Shown piece after piece: positions 54,868 through 63,545 of a DNA stretch of 64,000 nt (positions are counted from its first letter, which is position 1; each line of letters begins with the position of its first letter). The DNA comes from PWQG01 sp040882255. GTDB lineage: Bacteria > Pseudomonadota > Gammaproteobacteria > Pseudomonadales > Pseudohongiellaceae. Both the position numbers and the translations under genes were made by a program. The notes below the pieces were generated by a model. The model did not search any database and was not told where the DNA came from. It was given only the letters and a program-made list of their open reading frames with translations. The stretch covers positions 186,001 through 250,000 of the forward strand of contig JBBEBP010000011.1 in assembly GCA_040882255.1 (NCBI GenBank). Direction: 5' to 3'.

Positions 54868-56466
54868 TCAGGCAAATTGGTTCATGGTGTTGTCCTTGCC
54901 GGAGGCTTTCAGGGCATTGTCGCCGGAGAAATACTCTTTGTGGCTGTCACCGATACCGGAACCCGACATGTCCTGATGTTTGACGCAGGCCAGGCCGCGG
55001 CGGATTTCCAGGCGCTGGACCTTCTGCACATAGGCCAGCATTCCCTGTTCGCCGAAGTAGTCTTTGGCCAGGTCGTCGGTAGACAGCGCAGCGGTGTGGT
55101 AGGTCGGCAGAGTGATCAGGTGGTGGAATACCCCTGTCATCTGCGCGGAATCACTCTGGAAGCGCTGGATGCGGGCATCGGCCTCTTGCGCCAGGTCACT
55201 TTCATCGTATTCCACATCCATCAGCCTGTCGCGCTGGAACTGTGTCAGATCGCGGCCTTCTTCTGCCCACGCATCGAATACCTGTTGACGGAAACTCAGG
55301 GTCCAGTTGAATGAAGGACTGTTGTTGTACACCAGTTTGGCCTTGGGCTCGATTTCCCGAATCCGGTTGACCATGCCGGCAATCTGTTGCAGATGCGGCT
55401 TCTCGGTTTCAATCCACAGCAGATCAGCACCGTGCTGCAGCGAAGTGACACAATCCAGGATCACCCGCTCCTCGCCCGTACCCGGCTTGAAGCGCACCAG
55501 GCCATTTGCCAGGCGTTTCGGCCTGATGTTGGTATCACCCCGGCGCAGCAGCATATCCCCCGACTGCAGTTGATCCAGCGAAGTGATTTCCTCACCGTCG
55601 ATAAACGCGTTGTACTGGTCGTTCAGGTCGCCGGGCGTGCGCGATACCGGAATCTTCTGCGTCAGGCTGGCGCCCAGGGAGTCAGTGCGCGCAACAATCA
55701 CGCCGTCCTCGACGCCAAGCTCCATGAAGGCGTAGCGCACGGCATTGATCTTGGCCAGGAAGTCCTCCTGGGGCACGGTGACCTTGCCGTCCTGGTGACC
55801 GCACTGTTTGGCATCGGACACCTGGTTCTCGATCTGTATACAGCAGGCACCGGCTTCAATCATCTTCTTCGACAGCAGGTAGGTGGCCTCTTCATTGCCA
55901 AAGCCGGCATCGATGTCGGCGATGATGGGCACGATATGGGTCTGGAAACTGTCGATTTTTCTCAGCGCGGCTTTTTGGGCCACCTGATCCCCTGCGGCGT
56001 GGGCTGCATCCAGTTCCTTGAACAGCTGATTCAGTTCCCGGGCATCGGCCTGGCGCAGGAAGGTATACAGCTCCTCAATCAACGCCGGCACTGCGGTTTT
56101 CTCGTGCATGGACTGGTCAGGCAGCGGCCCGAACTCGGAGCGCATGGCCGCAATCATCCAGCCCGACAGGTACAGATAGCGGCCCTTTGTGCTCTGGAAA
56201 TGCTTCTTGATGGAGACCATTTTCTGTTGCGCGATAAAGCCGTGCCAGCAGCCCAGCGACTGCGTGTACTGTGCGGGGTCACGGTCATAGGCCGCCATGT
56301 CCTCGCGCATGATGCGCGCGGTGTGGCGTGCAATATCCAGTCCGGTCTGAAAGCGGTTCTGCAACCGCATGCGGGTAATGTAGTCGGCGTTGATGCCGTT
56401 CCATGCATTGCCTTGTGCGGCCAGTGTGTGGTTGGTCTGGTCCATCTGCTGCTGGTAGGTCGACAT
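54868..56466 (-). CDS. aceA: Isocitrate lyase
   Basis: Splits isocitrate to succinate and glyoxylate, the first glyoxylate-shunt step. The active-site loop KQCGH carries Cys222; ADIDAGFGNEEATY and NNSPSFNWT are typical. 532 aa, the long Pseudomonas-like ICL class rather than the 434 aa E. coli class. ATG 56466 with GAGGAAACC upstream. It is 46 bp downstream of glcB on the same strand, so both are probably one transcript controlled from the 58715-59024 region. Confidence 0.96.
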   Translation of the reverse strand: MSTYQQQMDQTNHTLAAQGNAWNGINADYITRMRLQNRFQTGLDIARHTARIMREDMAAYDRDPAQYTQSLGCWHGFIAQQKMVSIKKHFQSTKGRYLYLSGWMIAAMRSEFGPLPDQSMHEKTAVPALIEELYTFLRQADARELNQLFKELDAAHAAGDQVAQKAALRKIDSFQTHIVPIIADIDAGFGNEEATYLLSKKMIEAGACCIQIENQVSDAKQCGHQDGKVTVPQEDFLAKINAVRYAFMELGVEDGVIVARTDSLGASLTQKIPVSRTPGDLNDQYNAFIDGEEITSLDQLQSGDMLLRRGDTNIRPKRLANGLVRFKPGTGEERVILDCVTSLQHGADLLWIETEKPHLQQIAGMVNRIREIEPKAKLVYNNSPSFNWTLSFRQQVFDAWAEEGRDLTQFQRDRLMDVEYDESDLAQEADARIQRFQSDSAQMTGVFHHLITLPTYHTAALSTDDLAKDYFGEQGMLAYVQKVQRLEIRRGLACVKHQDMSGSGIGDSHKEYFSGDNALKASGKDNTMNQFA

Positions 56467-56512
56467 AGTGGTTTCCTCGTGGCTGTGTATGGAGTGTTGC
56501 AAGGATGATCGA

Positions 56513-58714
56513 TCAAGCCTGGCGTTTGGCCAGGCGGCGATAACTGTGCAGAATGAGTTCGGTGTATCCGTTTGGTTGTGCCTGGCCTTCCAGGATCAGG
56601 GCCCTGGCGGTCTGGAATGCAAGGTTGTTATCCAGGTCTGCGCTCATGGGCCGGTAGTCGGGATCCCCCTGGTTCTGCTGATCGACGATGGCCGCCATAC
56701 GGCGCATCACGCCCAGCACCTGCTGCTCGCTGCAGATGCCATGTAGCAACCAGTTGGCAATGTGCTGACTGGAAATGCGCAGCGTGGCGCGATCTTCCAT
56801 CAGGTTTTCCTGATGAATGTCCGGCACCTTGGAGCAGCCGACGCCCTGATCGACCCAACGCACGACATAGCCGAGAATGCCCTGGGCATTGTTTTCCAGC
56901 TCCCGGTCAATGGCGGTCGCTGTCAATTCGTGGTCTTTGGGTAACAGCGGAATGTGCAGCATGTCCGCCAACGTCGCCCGGGGGCGCGACTGCAGGCGCA
57001 AACGCAGCGCCTGTTGCCGCGCCAGTACATCCACGTCGTGATAGTGCAGGGCGTGCAGGGTGGCTGCGGTGGGAGAGGGCACCCAGGCGGTGGTCGCCCC
57101 GGCCAGCGGGTGCTCGATCTTGCTGGACATCATGCCGGCCATATCATCGGGTTTGGGCCACATGCCCTTGCCGATCTGTGCCTTGCCGGGCAGACCGAAG
57201 GCCAGCCCGACATCCACGTTATGGTCTTCGTAGGCGCGGATGCAGGCCTGGTCCTTGAGCTGTGTTTTCGGCAGGAACGCACCGGCATGCATGCTGGTGT
57301 GGATCTCGTCACCCGTGCGGTCCAGAAATCCGGTATTGATGAATGCCACCCGCTCCCGGGCGGCCGCAATGCAGGCTGCCAGGTTGACCGTGGTGCGCCG
57401 CTCTTCATCCATGATGCCGAGCTTGATGGTATTGCCTGGCAGCTGCAGCAGGTCTTCCACCCGGTCAAACAGCGCGACGGTAAACGCCACTTCCTCCGGG
57501 CCGTGCAGTTTGGGCTTGACGATGTAAATGCTGCCGCTGCGCGAGTTGCGCAGGCCATTGGCGCCGCGGACATCCAGCGAGGCGATCAGGGCGGTGACCA
57601 CGGCATCGATGATACCCTCCGGCGCTGGCTGATCGTCTGCATCCATCATCAGTTCGCTGTCCGTCAACAGCCCCACATTGCGGATCAGCATCAGGGTACG
57701 GCCCGGCAGCTCGCGTTTCGTGCCATCGGCTGCCGTGAACACCTTGTCCGGATGCAGTGAACGCAGGCGGGTTGTGCCGTTCTTGACGAGCTCAGCACGC
57801 AGGTCACCGCGTATCAGACCCAGCCAGTTGGCATAGACTTCCAGTTTGTCCTCGACATCAACTGCTGCCACCGAGTCCTCACAGTCCATGATGGTGGAGA
57901 CGGCGGACTCCACCTGGATGTCCTGTATGCCCGCTTTGTCCCGGCTGCCGATTGCGCCGCTGCGATCAAACGCGATCTCGACGTGCAATCCCTGGTTACA
58001 CAGGATGATTGAATCGGGTTGCTGCGGTGATCCCGTCAGCCCGATCCACTGCCGGGGCTGATGCAGTCCAGTCAAGGTGCCATTCGCCAGGCCGACCACC
58101 AGCCGGCCACCTTCAATGCGGTAGCCGGTGGCCAACTGATGGGAACCCTCGGTCAGCGGAAACGCGCGATCCAGAAACTCCCTGGCATAGCGGATGACTT
58201 CGGCCCCGCGTATGGCGTTGTAGTCTGTGCCGGCGGCCAACAGGCCCTTATCGGGAATCAGGTTGCTGCCATAGACGGCATCGTAGAGGCTGCCCCAGCG
58301 CGCGTTGGCCGCATTGATGGCGAAGCGGGCGTTCTTGAGGGGGACCACCAGTTGTGAGCCCGCGATCCGCGCGATTTCATCATCCACCCCCTCGGTGGCA
58401 ATCGGGGCGGCGTCGGGTTGGGGCAGCAGATAGGCAATCTCTTCCAGGAAGCGGCGGTAGGCATTCGGGTCATGCGGCTGCCTGCGGTGCTGGTGGTGCC
58501 ACTGGTCAATCTGCTGCTGCAACTCGTCCCGCCGGGCCAGCAGTTCGCGATTGCGCGGGGCCATGTCCGCCACCAGGCGTTCGAGTCCCTGCCAGAAGGC
58601 TGGGGCGTACAGGCCTGTCAGGGGCAACACCTGCTCATTGATGAAGCAGTAGAAACGCGGGTCGATAGCGCTGTGCGGTTGTCCGGCTGTCGGTAGCGGT
58701 TGGGCTGTTTGCAT
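56513..58714 (-). CDS. glcB: Malate synthase G
   Basis: Condenses glyoxylate with acetyl-CoA to malate. 733 aa, isoform G: domain blocks such as DCEDSVAAVDVEDK, TLMLIRNVGLLT, RSGSIYIVKPK and NTIKLGIMDEERRTTVNL are typical. Isoform G is often paired with glycolate genes, but here it sits with aceA. ATG 58714 has GGAG upstream; the longer frame starts in the regulatory region. Confidence 0.96.
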   Translation of the reverse strand: MQTAQPLPTAGQPHSAIDPRFYCFINEQVLPLTGLYAPAFWQGLERLVADMAPRNRELLARRDELQQQIDQWHHQHRRQPHDPNAYRRFLEEIAYLLPQPDAAPIATEGVDDEIARIAGSQLVVPLKNARFAINAANARWGSLYDAVYGSNLIPDKGLLAAGTDYNAIRGAEVIRYAREFLDRAFPLTEGSHQLATGYRIEGGRLVVGLANGTLTGLHQPRQWIGLTGSPQQPDSIILCNQGLHVEIAFDRSGAIGSRDKAGIQDIQVESAVSTIMDCEDSVAAVDVEDKLEVYANWLGLIRGDLRAELVKNGTTRLRSLHPDKVFTAADGTKRELPGRTLMLIRNVGLLTDSELMMDADDQPAPEGIIDAVVTALIASLDVRGANGLRNSRSGSIYIVKPKLHGPEEVAFTVALFDRVEDLLQLPGNTIKLGIMDEERRTTVNLAACIAAARERVAFINTGFLDRTGDEIHTSMHAGAFLPKTQLKDQACIRAYEDHNVDVGLAFGLPGKAQIGKGMWPKPDDMAGMMSSKIEHPLAGATTAWVPSPTAATLHALHYHDVDVLARQQALRLRLQSRPRATLADMLHIPLLPKDHELTATAIDRELENNAQGILGYVVRWVDQGVGCSKVPDIHQENLMEDRATLRISSQHIANWLLHGICSEQQVLGVMRRMAAIVDQQNQGDPDYRPMSADLDNNLAFQTARALILEGQAQPNGYTELILHSYRRLAKRQA

Positions 58715-58802
58715 GTCGATCTCCGTTTCCACCCGGTACCTCCTTGCGGACTTCCGGGGGCGATTGCTTAAGACAGGCGTAGTGTATAGAATCGAATATT
58801 GG

Positions 58803-58840
58803 AATTTCACTATAGAAATTACACATTGTTAATTTTACAA
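58803..58840. promoter_or_regulatory. AT-rich palindromic operator region for glcB-aceA
   Basis: In an AT-rich patch unlike its surroundings are an inverted repeat AATTTC-N6-GAAATT (58803-58820) and a near-palindrome TTGTTAATTTTACAA (58826-58840). RamB/PccR-type regulators recognise AT-rich repeats (TTTGCAAA-like), and such a gene lies next door. A specific -10/-35 could not be fixed. Confidence 0.45.
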
Positions 58841-58892
58841 AACGCAGTGTGTCTGTTGGGTGTCCGGAAGACGTTCGGGTGGGCTCTTTGAT

Positions 58893-58991
58893 CTCGCAGA
58901 GATCGCCAAGCGCGCAAAAGGAGGGCATACCCCATGACCGGGAACAGGCCCCTGCAGAGGGTTTTTTGGCGGTCTTGGCGATCTCCGCGAG
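58893..58991 (+). repeat. 18 bp inverted repeat in the regulator leader
   Basis: CTCGCAGAGATCGCCAAG (58893-58910) and CTTGGCGATCTCCGCGAG (58974-58991) are reverse complements with one mismatch, 63 nt apart. The loop holds a small ORF with its own ribosome site and a T6 run. Confidence 0.85.
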
Positions 58992-58996
58992 AATAA
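58934..58996 (+). CDS. Possible 20-residue leader peptide upstream of the regulator
   Basis: ATG at 58934 with a perfect AAGGAGG (58918-58924) 9 nt upstream opens a 20-codon frame ending TAA, rich in Arg and Trp (MTGNRPLQRVFWRSW...). It lies wholly inside the large inverted repeat, its 3' half overlapping the second arm, 28 bp before the regulator ATG and in another frame. It could tie regulator expression to ribosome movement. No homology is known to me. Confidence 0.4.
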   Translation: MTGNRPLQRVFWRSWRSPRE

Positions 58997-59024
58997 GAAT
59001 AAATCTGCATCGAGAGGTAACACC

Positions 59025-60635
59025 ATGAGAAGCCACGCCAGCCTGATGCGGCAGTCCCATTTCCTGGGCACCAAGATCCGCAACCTGCGCAAACAACATC
59101 ATCTGACGCTGGAAGATCTCTCCGCTCGCTGCGTCAAGATCGACCCGGAGGCGGCCCCCTCGGTGTCCTACCTCTCGATGATCGAACGCGGCAAGCGCGT
59201 GCCGGGCAAGGGCATGCTGAACATCATTGCGGCTGTATTCCAGAAAGACATTGACTGGTTCATGGACGATGCCATGCCGGAATCGGCGATCACGCCGGTA
59301 AAGACCGGGCATGGTGGCATCAGCGGCATGGCACTGGAACCGGGGTTCCTGTTCAGCGACACCATCCTGCAGATTGCCATCCCGGAAATGCTGGCCCAGA
59401 CGGGCACAACCGGGCGCCAGTTCGCCCACTTGCTGATACGGGCGCACCAGGAGCATCATCGAAACCACTTTCCCGACCTGGAGCGCGCGGCCGAGGACAT
59501 AGGCCTCAAGCGCATGCCGCTGCGTGTTGAGGAGCTGATGACCATCGTCGAGAAACTGGGCCTGACCGTCAGGTGGTTCAGCCGCTCGCCCCAGGAGGTG
59601 CTGGACGAATCCGGCGGCCACTCGAAAAGTACCGTTCGGTCTTTTTTCGATCCACCCGGCACGTTATACCTGAATGAATTGCTGAAAGAAGAGCCGGCAC
59701 GGCTCAAGTATGACCTGGCGCTGCACATCGGCCATTGCACACTTCACAACAAGGATGGGTTGAAGAGTGTGCTGCTGGCGGGCAGGAATCAGAGCAATAC
59801 CGGTAATGCAGGCAGTGCGCAGTCCTTCGAGCCGGATGCGCAGGATATTCTCGGTGCCTGGCGCGATTTCGAGTGCAGTTTTTTTGCCGGAGCGCTGCTC
59901 TGTCCGCGCATCCCGTTCCGGCAGCTGCTGGAGCGCAACAGCTACGAAGTCAGTGTACACCGGCAACTGGAGGTCTCACCGTCCGTGGTGATGCGGCGCA
60001 TGACAGCGGTCTCTTCCTACCCGCACTGGCACTATTTCGACGCCTATCCGCCCGGTACGCTCAAGGCGGTCTACCGCGGCAACGGTATCCCGCTGCCCTG
60101 GGGCAATATGCAAATGGTGGAGGATCCCTGCCAGAACTGGGCCGTGTTCCGCATGCTCAACAACGGCAGCAGCGCCGGCACCTCGGCCCAGGTATCCGTG
60201 CTGGATACCGGCGACGGTTCGCGTATCTATTGCTGCGAATCGGTCAACGTGGAAGACATGGCGGGCAATCCCCACGTACTGTGCGCAGGTATCGATCTGA
60301 ACCCGGTGCTCGATGCACAGGGCAAGGCCAGTGGTGAGCTCGCCACCAGTCTGAAGCACGTCTGTGTCAAGGGCGGGGGCAACGCCGCGATTCCCGCAGC
60401 CCTGCGCAAGGACCTGCTCAGCGCGGCGCGCGTACTCAACATCGGCTGGGTAGAGCGAGGTATCGACAACCCGGCACGGGTTATCTGCTCACGCGGGTCA
60501 GTGTGCCCGCGCACACCGGGCTGCTACCCGGCCGTCGAGTCGCCGGATACGTTGACGGTCATGGAGAAGATGCAGCAGGCGATACGGCTGGAGTGCAGCC
60601 GGGGAGACACCTCTGACCAGACAACGGATCCCTGA
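59025..60635 (+). CDS. RamB/ScfR-type short-chain fatty acyl regulator
   Basis: An XRE helix-turn-helix (LGTKIRNLRKQHHLTLEDLSARC, ~14-70), a central ImmA/IrrE-like domain, and the C-terminal ScfR (short-chain fatty acyl transcriptional regulator) domain. RamB of Corynebacterium and PccR/MccR of Rhodobacter share this layout and control glyoxylate-shunt or acyl-CoA genes. The metallopeptidase HExxH is degraded (ALHIGHC). The C-terminus has clustered Cys (CSRGSVCPRTPGC). 536 aa. AGAGG 7 nt before the ATG. Divergent from glcB-aceA, which it probably regulates. Confidence 0.85.
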   Translation: MRSHASLMRQSHFLGTKIRNLRKQHHLTLEDLSARCVKIDPEAAPSVSYLSMIERGKRVPGKGMLNIIAAVFQKDIDWFMDDAMPESAITPVKTGHGGISGMALEPGFLFSDTILQIAIPEMLAQTGTTGRQFAHLLIRAHQEHHRNHFPDLERAAEDIGLKRMPLRVEELMTIVEKLGLTVRWFSRSPQEVLDESGGHSKSTVRSFFDPPGTLYLNELLKEEPARLKYDLALHIGHCTLHNKDGLKSVLLAGRNQSNTGNAGSAQSFEPDAQDILGAWRDFECSFFAGALLCPRIPFRQLLERNSYEVSVHRQLEVSPSVVMRRMTAVSSYPHWHYFDAYPPGTLKAVYRGNGIPLPWGNMQMVEDPCQNWAVFRMLNNGSSAGTSAQVSVLDTGDGSRIYCCESVNVEDMAGNPHVLCAGIDLNPVLDAQGKASGELATSLKHVCVKGGGNAAIPAALRKDLLSAARVLNIGWVERGIDNPARVICSRGSVCPRTPGCYPAVESPDTLTVMEKMQQAIRLECSRGDTSDQTTDP

Positions 60636-60732
60636 GCTTTCAATCCGGCAGGAACCGGCAAGGTATCTGGTCGTGGTTGTACCTGTTGCCTCCGGGTACG
60701 CCCCTGCCTGGTCTGGCGGGAGCGATCAGGTA

Positions 60733-61053
60733 TCAGCTCCCCCCGGATTGCAACAGCAACACGGCCCCCACCATCATCGCCGCTGACGCAGCCAGCAATG
60801 TCATGCCAATGCGCAGCGGGTTTTCTTCGCTACCCGTATCCTCGTCTTCGCCCGGGACCTGGCTGGCCCGTTCCCGGGGCTCCGACCCATCGTGAGAGAA
60901 GCCTTTCTCCATCTCGGCTTCCAGTTCCTCGCGGGAGAGGTAATCGAGATCCCAGTGGGTGGTCATGCGCTGCTTGACCTCGCACTCGTCCTGGCGGGCC
61001 TTCCTGGATTTCTCCTCCGGGGACTGCGTTTGTCGGTACTGTTGCGCGCTCAC
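60733..61053 (-). CDS. Small membrane protein of unknown function
   Basis: 106 aa, GTG start with AGAGAGG 8 nt upstream. The N-terminal ~75 residues are highly charged; a single C-terminal helix (IGMTLLAASAAMMVGAVLLL) is followed by SGGS. That suggests a tail-anchored membrane protein with its charged part in the cytoplasm. I do not recognise a family. It converges with the regulator, ~100 bp away, a stretch with no other feature. Confidence 0.6.
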   Translation of the reverse strand: MSAQQYRQTQSPEEKSRKARQDECEVKQRMTTHWDLDYLSREELEAEMEKGFSHDGSEPRERASQVPGEDEDTGSEENPLRIGMTLLAASAAMMVGAVLLLQSGGS

Positions 61054-61238
61054 GGCTGCTACCTCTCTGCTTATGCAGGCCAGCGCGGCCTGCCGTCTTC
61101 CAAATTACGCGAGCCCTGGCCCCGGATCAAGGGGCGCTGTGCTGGTCAGTGCGCGCTGGGGAGGTTAGACTTGGGGTATCACAGATCAGCTAGTCAGCCG
61201 CTGACAGCGGTTGATGGAAGCAACATGGGAGTACATCA

Positions 61239-61478
61239 ATGAAACTGGACCAGATTCTGCTGGACCCGGCCGCAGCCTACGACAATCCACTGCAGGTCGT
61301 GGAAGATGCCTCGCTGGAGCAGGCGGACAAGATCCATGTACTGCACCGCTGGGAGTACGATGCCAGGCAGCTGGCAGTGGCTGAGAGCGAAGGCATGGGC
61401 AAGGGTAATGCCACCGTCGTGCTCGATCAGGTATTGCAGGCTCTGGAGGCGTTGGGAGCCGAGCCGGGCGTAGAATGA
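61239..61478 (+). CDS. Conserved short protein of unknown function
   Basis: 79 aa, acidic, soluble, predicted helical (MKLDQILLDPAAAYDNPLQVVED ... LHRWEYDARQLAVAESEGMG). GGGAG lies ~8 nt upstream of the ATG. It overlaps rlmI by 4 bp (ATGA) and is therefore probably co-translated. Similar short proteins occur in other gammaproteobacteria, to my knowledge without assigned function. Confidence 0.7.
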   Translation: MKLDQILLDPAAAYDNPLQVVEDASLEQADKIHVLHRWEYDARQLAVAESEGMGKGNATVVLDQVLQALEALGAEPGVE

Positions 61479-62662
61479 AGGAAATCCGACTGCGCCGTGG
61501 CCGTGATTCCTCGCTGCGGCGCCTCCATCCCTGGGTGTTCTCCGGAGCGTTGGGCGAGCCGGCGGGCGATTCTCCGGCTTCCGGAGAGACCGTCCGTGTA
61601 CTGGATGCCGCTGGAAACGCCTTGGCTTTGGCGGCCTGGTCCCCGCAATCGCGCATCCGGGCACGTGTCTGGAGTTTCGATCCCTCCGAATCCATTAATG
61701 AGGCATTCTTCCAGCGGCGGCTGGAGGAGGCCATGGCGCGCCGTGGTGAGCGTGCCACCGCGCCGAACGGTGCCTGCCGGCTGGTACACGGTGAATCGGA
61801 TGGCCTGCCCGGGCTGATCGTGGACCGCTACGACAATGTACTGGTCTGCCAGTGTCTCTCCGCCGGGGCCGAGGCGTGGAAGGAAGAGATTGCCGATGCG
61901 CTGATGTCGCTGCTGCCGGCGGATTGCCTGTATGAGCGCTCGGACGCCGGCATCCGTGAACTGGAAGGCCTGTCGCCGGTGAAAGGTATACTGCGTGGCG
62001 CGCTGCCAGATACCGAGCCGCATATTGTCGAGAACGGCGCTGGTTACACGGTGGACGTCGTGGAGGGCCACAAGACCGGCTTCTATCTGGACCAGTCCGC
62101 CAACCGGGCGCTGGCCCGCCGGGAAGCGAAGGGGCGCCGGGTACTGAACTGTTTTTCCTACACAGGCGCGTTCAGCGTCGCCGCCCTGCAGGGTGGAGCG
62201 AGCCATGTCACCAATGTGGATGCCTCGGAACCGGCCCTGGAGCGCGCCGCCGCGCATATGGCGTTGAATGGCTTTGACAAAGGGCAGTACAGCAATCTGT
62301 GCGCCAACGCCTTCCAGCAACTGCGGCGTTTCCGTGAGGACGAGCGGCAATTCGACCTGATCATACTGGATCCTCCCAAGTTCGCCGACAGCCGCAATCA
62401 GCTCAAGAAGGGCGCGCGAGCCTACAAGGATATTGCCCTGCAGGCCGCCTACCTGTTGTCCCCGGGCGGCCTGCTGATGACCTTCTCCTGTTCCGGTGCC
62501 ATGGACATGGGGCTGTTCCAGAAAATCACCGCCGATGCGCTACTGGACGCGGGGCGTTTCGGGCAAGTACAGGCCTGGTTGTACCAGGGCGCGGACCATC
62601 CGGTGTCCCTGCCATTTCCCGAGAGCCTCTATCTGAAAGGGTTGTTGTGCCGGCTTGACTGA
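61475..62662 (+). CDS. rlmI: 23S rRNA (cytosine-5-)-methyltransferase, RlmI-like
   Basis: N-terminal PUA-like domain (LRRGRDSSLRRLHPWVFSGAL), then a Rossmann methyltransferase: VVEGHKTGFYLDQS, NCFSYTGAFSVAA (SAM site), ILDPPKF, and the catalytic TFSCSG. This matches RlmI, which methylates C1962 of 23S rRNA in E. coli. 395 aa, full length. Start overlaps the upstream small gene. Confidence 0.9.
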   Translation: MKEIRLRRGRDSSLRRLHPWVFSGALGEPAGDSPASGETVRVLDAAGNALALAAWSPQSRIRARVWSFDPSESINEAFFQRRLEEAMARRGERATAPNGACRLVHGESDGLPGLIVDRYDNVLVCQCLSAGAEAWKEEIADALMSLLPADCLYERSDAGIRELEGLSPVKGILRGALPDTEPHIVENGAGYTVDVVEGHKTGFYLDQSANRALARREAKGRRVLNCFSYTGAFSVAALQGGASHVTNVDASEPALERAAAHMALNGFDKGQYSNLCANAFQQLRRFREDERQFDLIILDPPKFADSRNQLKKGARAYKDIALQAAYLLSPGGLLMTFSCSGAMDMGLFQKITADALLDAGRFGQVQAWLYQGADHPVSLPFPESLYLKGLLCRLD

Positions 62663-62702
62663 CTGAAAGGGGCATTGCTACCGGAAGACCGTGATTTCGC
62701 GA

Positions 62703-62708
62703 TATAAT
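62703..62708 (+). promoter_or_regulatory. Possible -10 box of mtnC
   Basis: Consensus TATAAT, but no -35 at a usable distance (TTGCTA is 22 bp away). The 88 bp leader can form a CCGAAG/CTTCGG stem (62729-62753). Low confidence. Confidence 0.3.
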
Positions 62709-62796
62709 CGGCGCCGTTTTCACAAACCCCGAAGAACGGGCGCCCCGCTTCGGCGGAGAGCAGCATCGCTGATCGTTTTTCACGACTGGAGGCCCA

Positions 62797-63501
62797 ATGA
62801 AGCCGCTAGCCATCGTTACCGATATTGAGGGAACCACCAGCTCGATCCGCTTCATTCGGGATGTACTGTTCGTCTATGCCGAGCGGTTCCTGCCGGATTA
62901 TGTTCGAGAGCACAAGGACGAGCGTGACGTGGCACGTCAGTTGCGCGGTATCAGCGACAAGACCGGCATCACCCTGAAGGATACGGAAGGGCTGGTTGCC
63001 AGCCTGCAGCAATGGATGCGCGACGGCAAGCAGGTCAATGAACTCAAAATTCTGCAGGGAATGGTCTGGGAGGAAGGCTACCGGAAGAGCGAGTTCCAGG
63101 CCCATGTCTACCCGGATGTGCCGGAGAAGCTGCGCGAGTGGCTGGAGCGGGAAATCAATCTGTATGTGTACTCCTCGGGCGCCGAGAAAGCCCAGCGGCT
63201 GTATTTTCGCTATTCCAGCCAGGGTGACCTCCGGTTGATGTTCGCCGGCTACTTCGATACTGCCATCGGGCCCAGGGAGGAAGTGGACTCGTATCGCAGT
63301 CTGGCCGCCGGCGTGGCGCTGGAGCCACAGCAGATGCTGTTCATCTCCGATACCGAAGCCGAGCTCGACGCGGCGCGGGAAGCGGGTATGCATACATTGC
63401 GTGTGGTGCGCCCGGAGGAGATCGGCGGTTCGCCGGAGCAGGTCGAATCGGCGCACCCGGTGGTCAACAGTTTCAGCGAAATTAATCTCGACAGTCTTTG
63501 A
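62797..63501 (+). CDS. mtnC: Acireductone synthase (enolase-phosphatase E1)
   Basis: HAD-superfamily bifunctional enzyme of methionine salvage, enolising and dephosphorylating 2,3-diketo-5-methylthiopentyl-1-phosphate. The HAD motif I here is DIEGTTSS (the MtnC variant), followed by YSSGAEKAQ and FISDTEAELDAA. 234 aa. GGAGG precedes the ATG. No mtnB or mtnD is in the window, so the pathway genes are dispersed or lie elsewhere. Confidence 0.94.
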   Translation: MKPLAIVTDIEGTTSSIRFIRDVLFVYAERFLPDYVREHKDERDVARQLRGISDKTGITLKDTEGLVASLQQWMRDGKQVNELKILQGMVWEEGYRKSEFQAHVYPDVPEKLREWLEREINLYVYSSGAEKAQRLYFRYSSQGDLRLMFAGYFDTAIGPREEVDSYRSLAAGVALEPQQMLFISDTEAELDAAREAGMHTLRVVRPEEIGGSPEQVESAHPVVNSFSEINLDSL

Positions 63502-63545
63502 TCTGTCCGGTGGCCGTTTCCTGCGGAGCACCTGATTCGCGGCTG

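Noticed and set aside
55387..56508. Plus-strand open frame opposite aceA
   Set aside because: Shadow of isocitrate lyase; no recognisable motif.
58947..58966. CCCCTGCAGAGGG followed by T6 considered as an intrinsic terminator
   Set aside because: The stem is imperfect and short; the T6 run may matter only within the larger inverted repeat.
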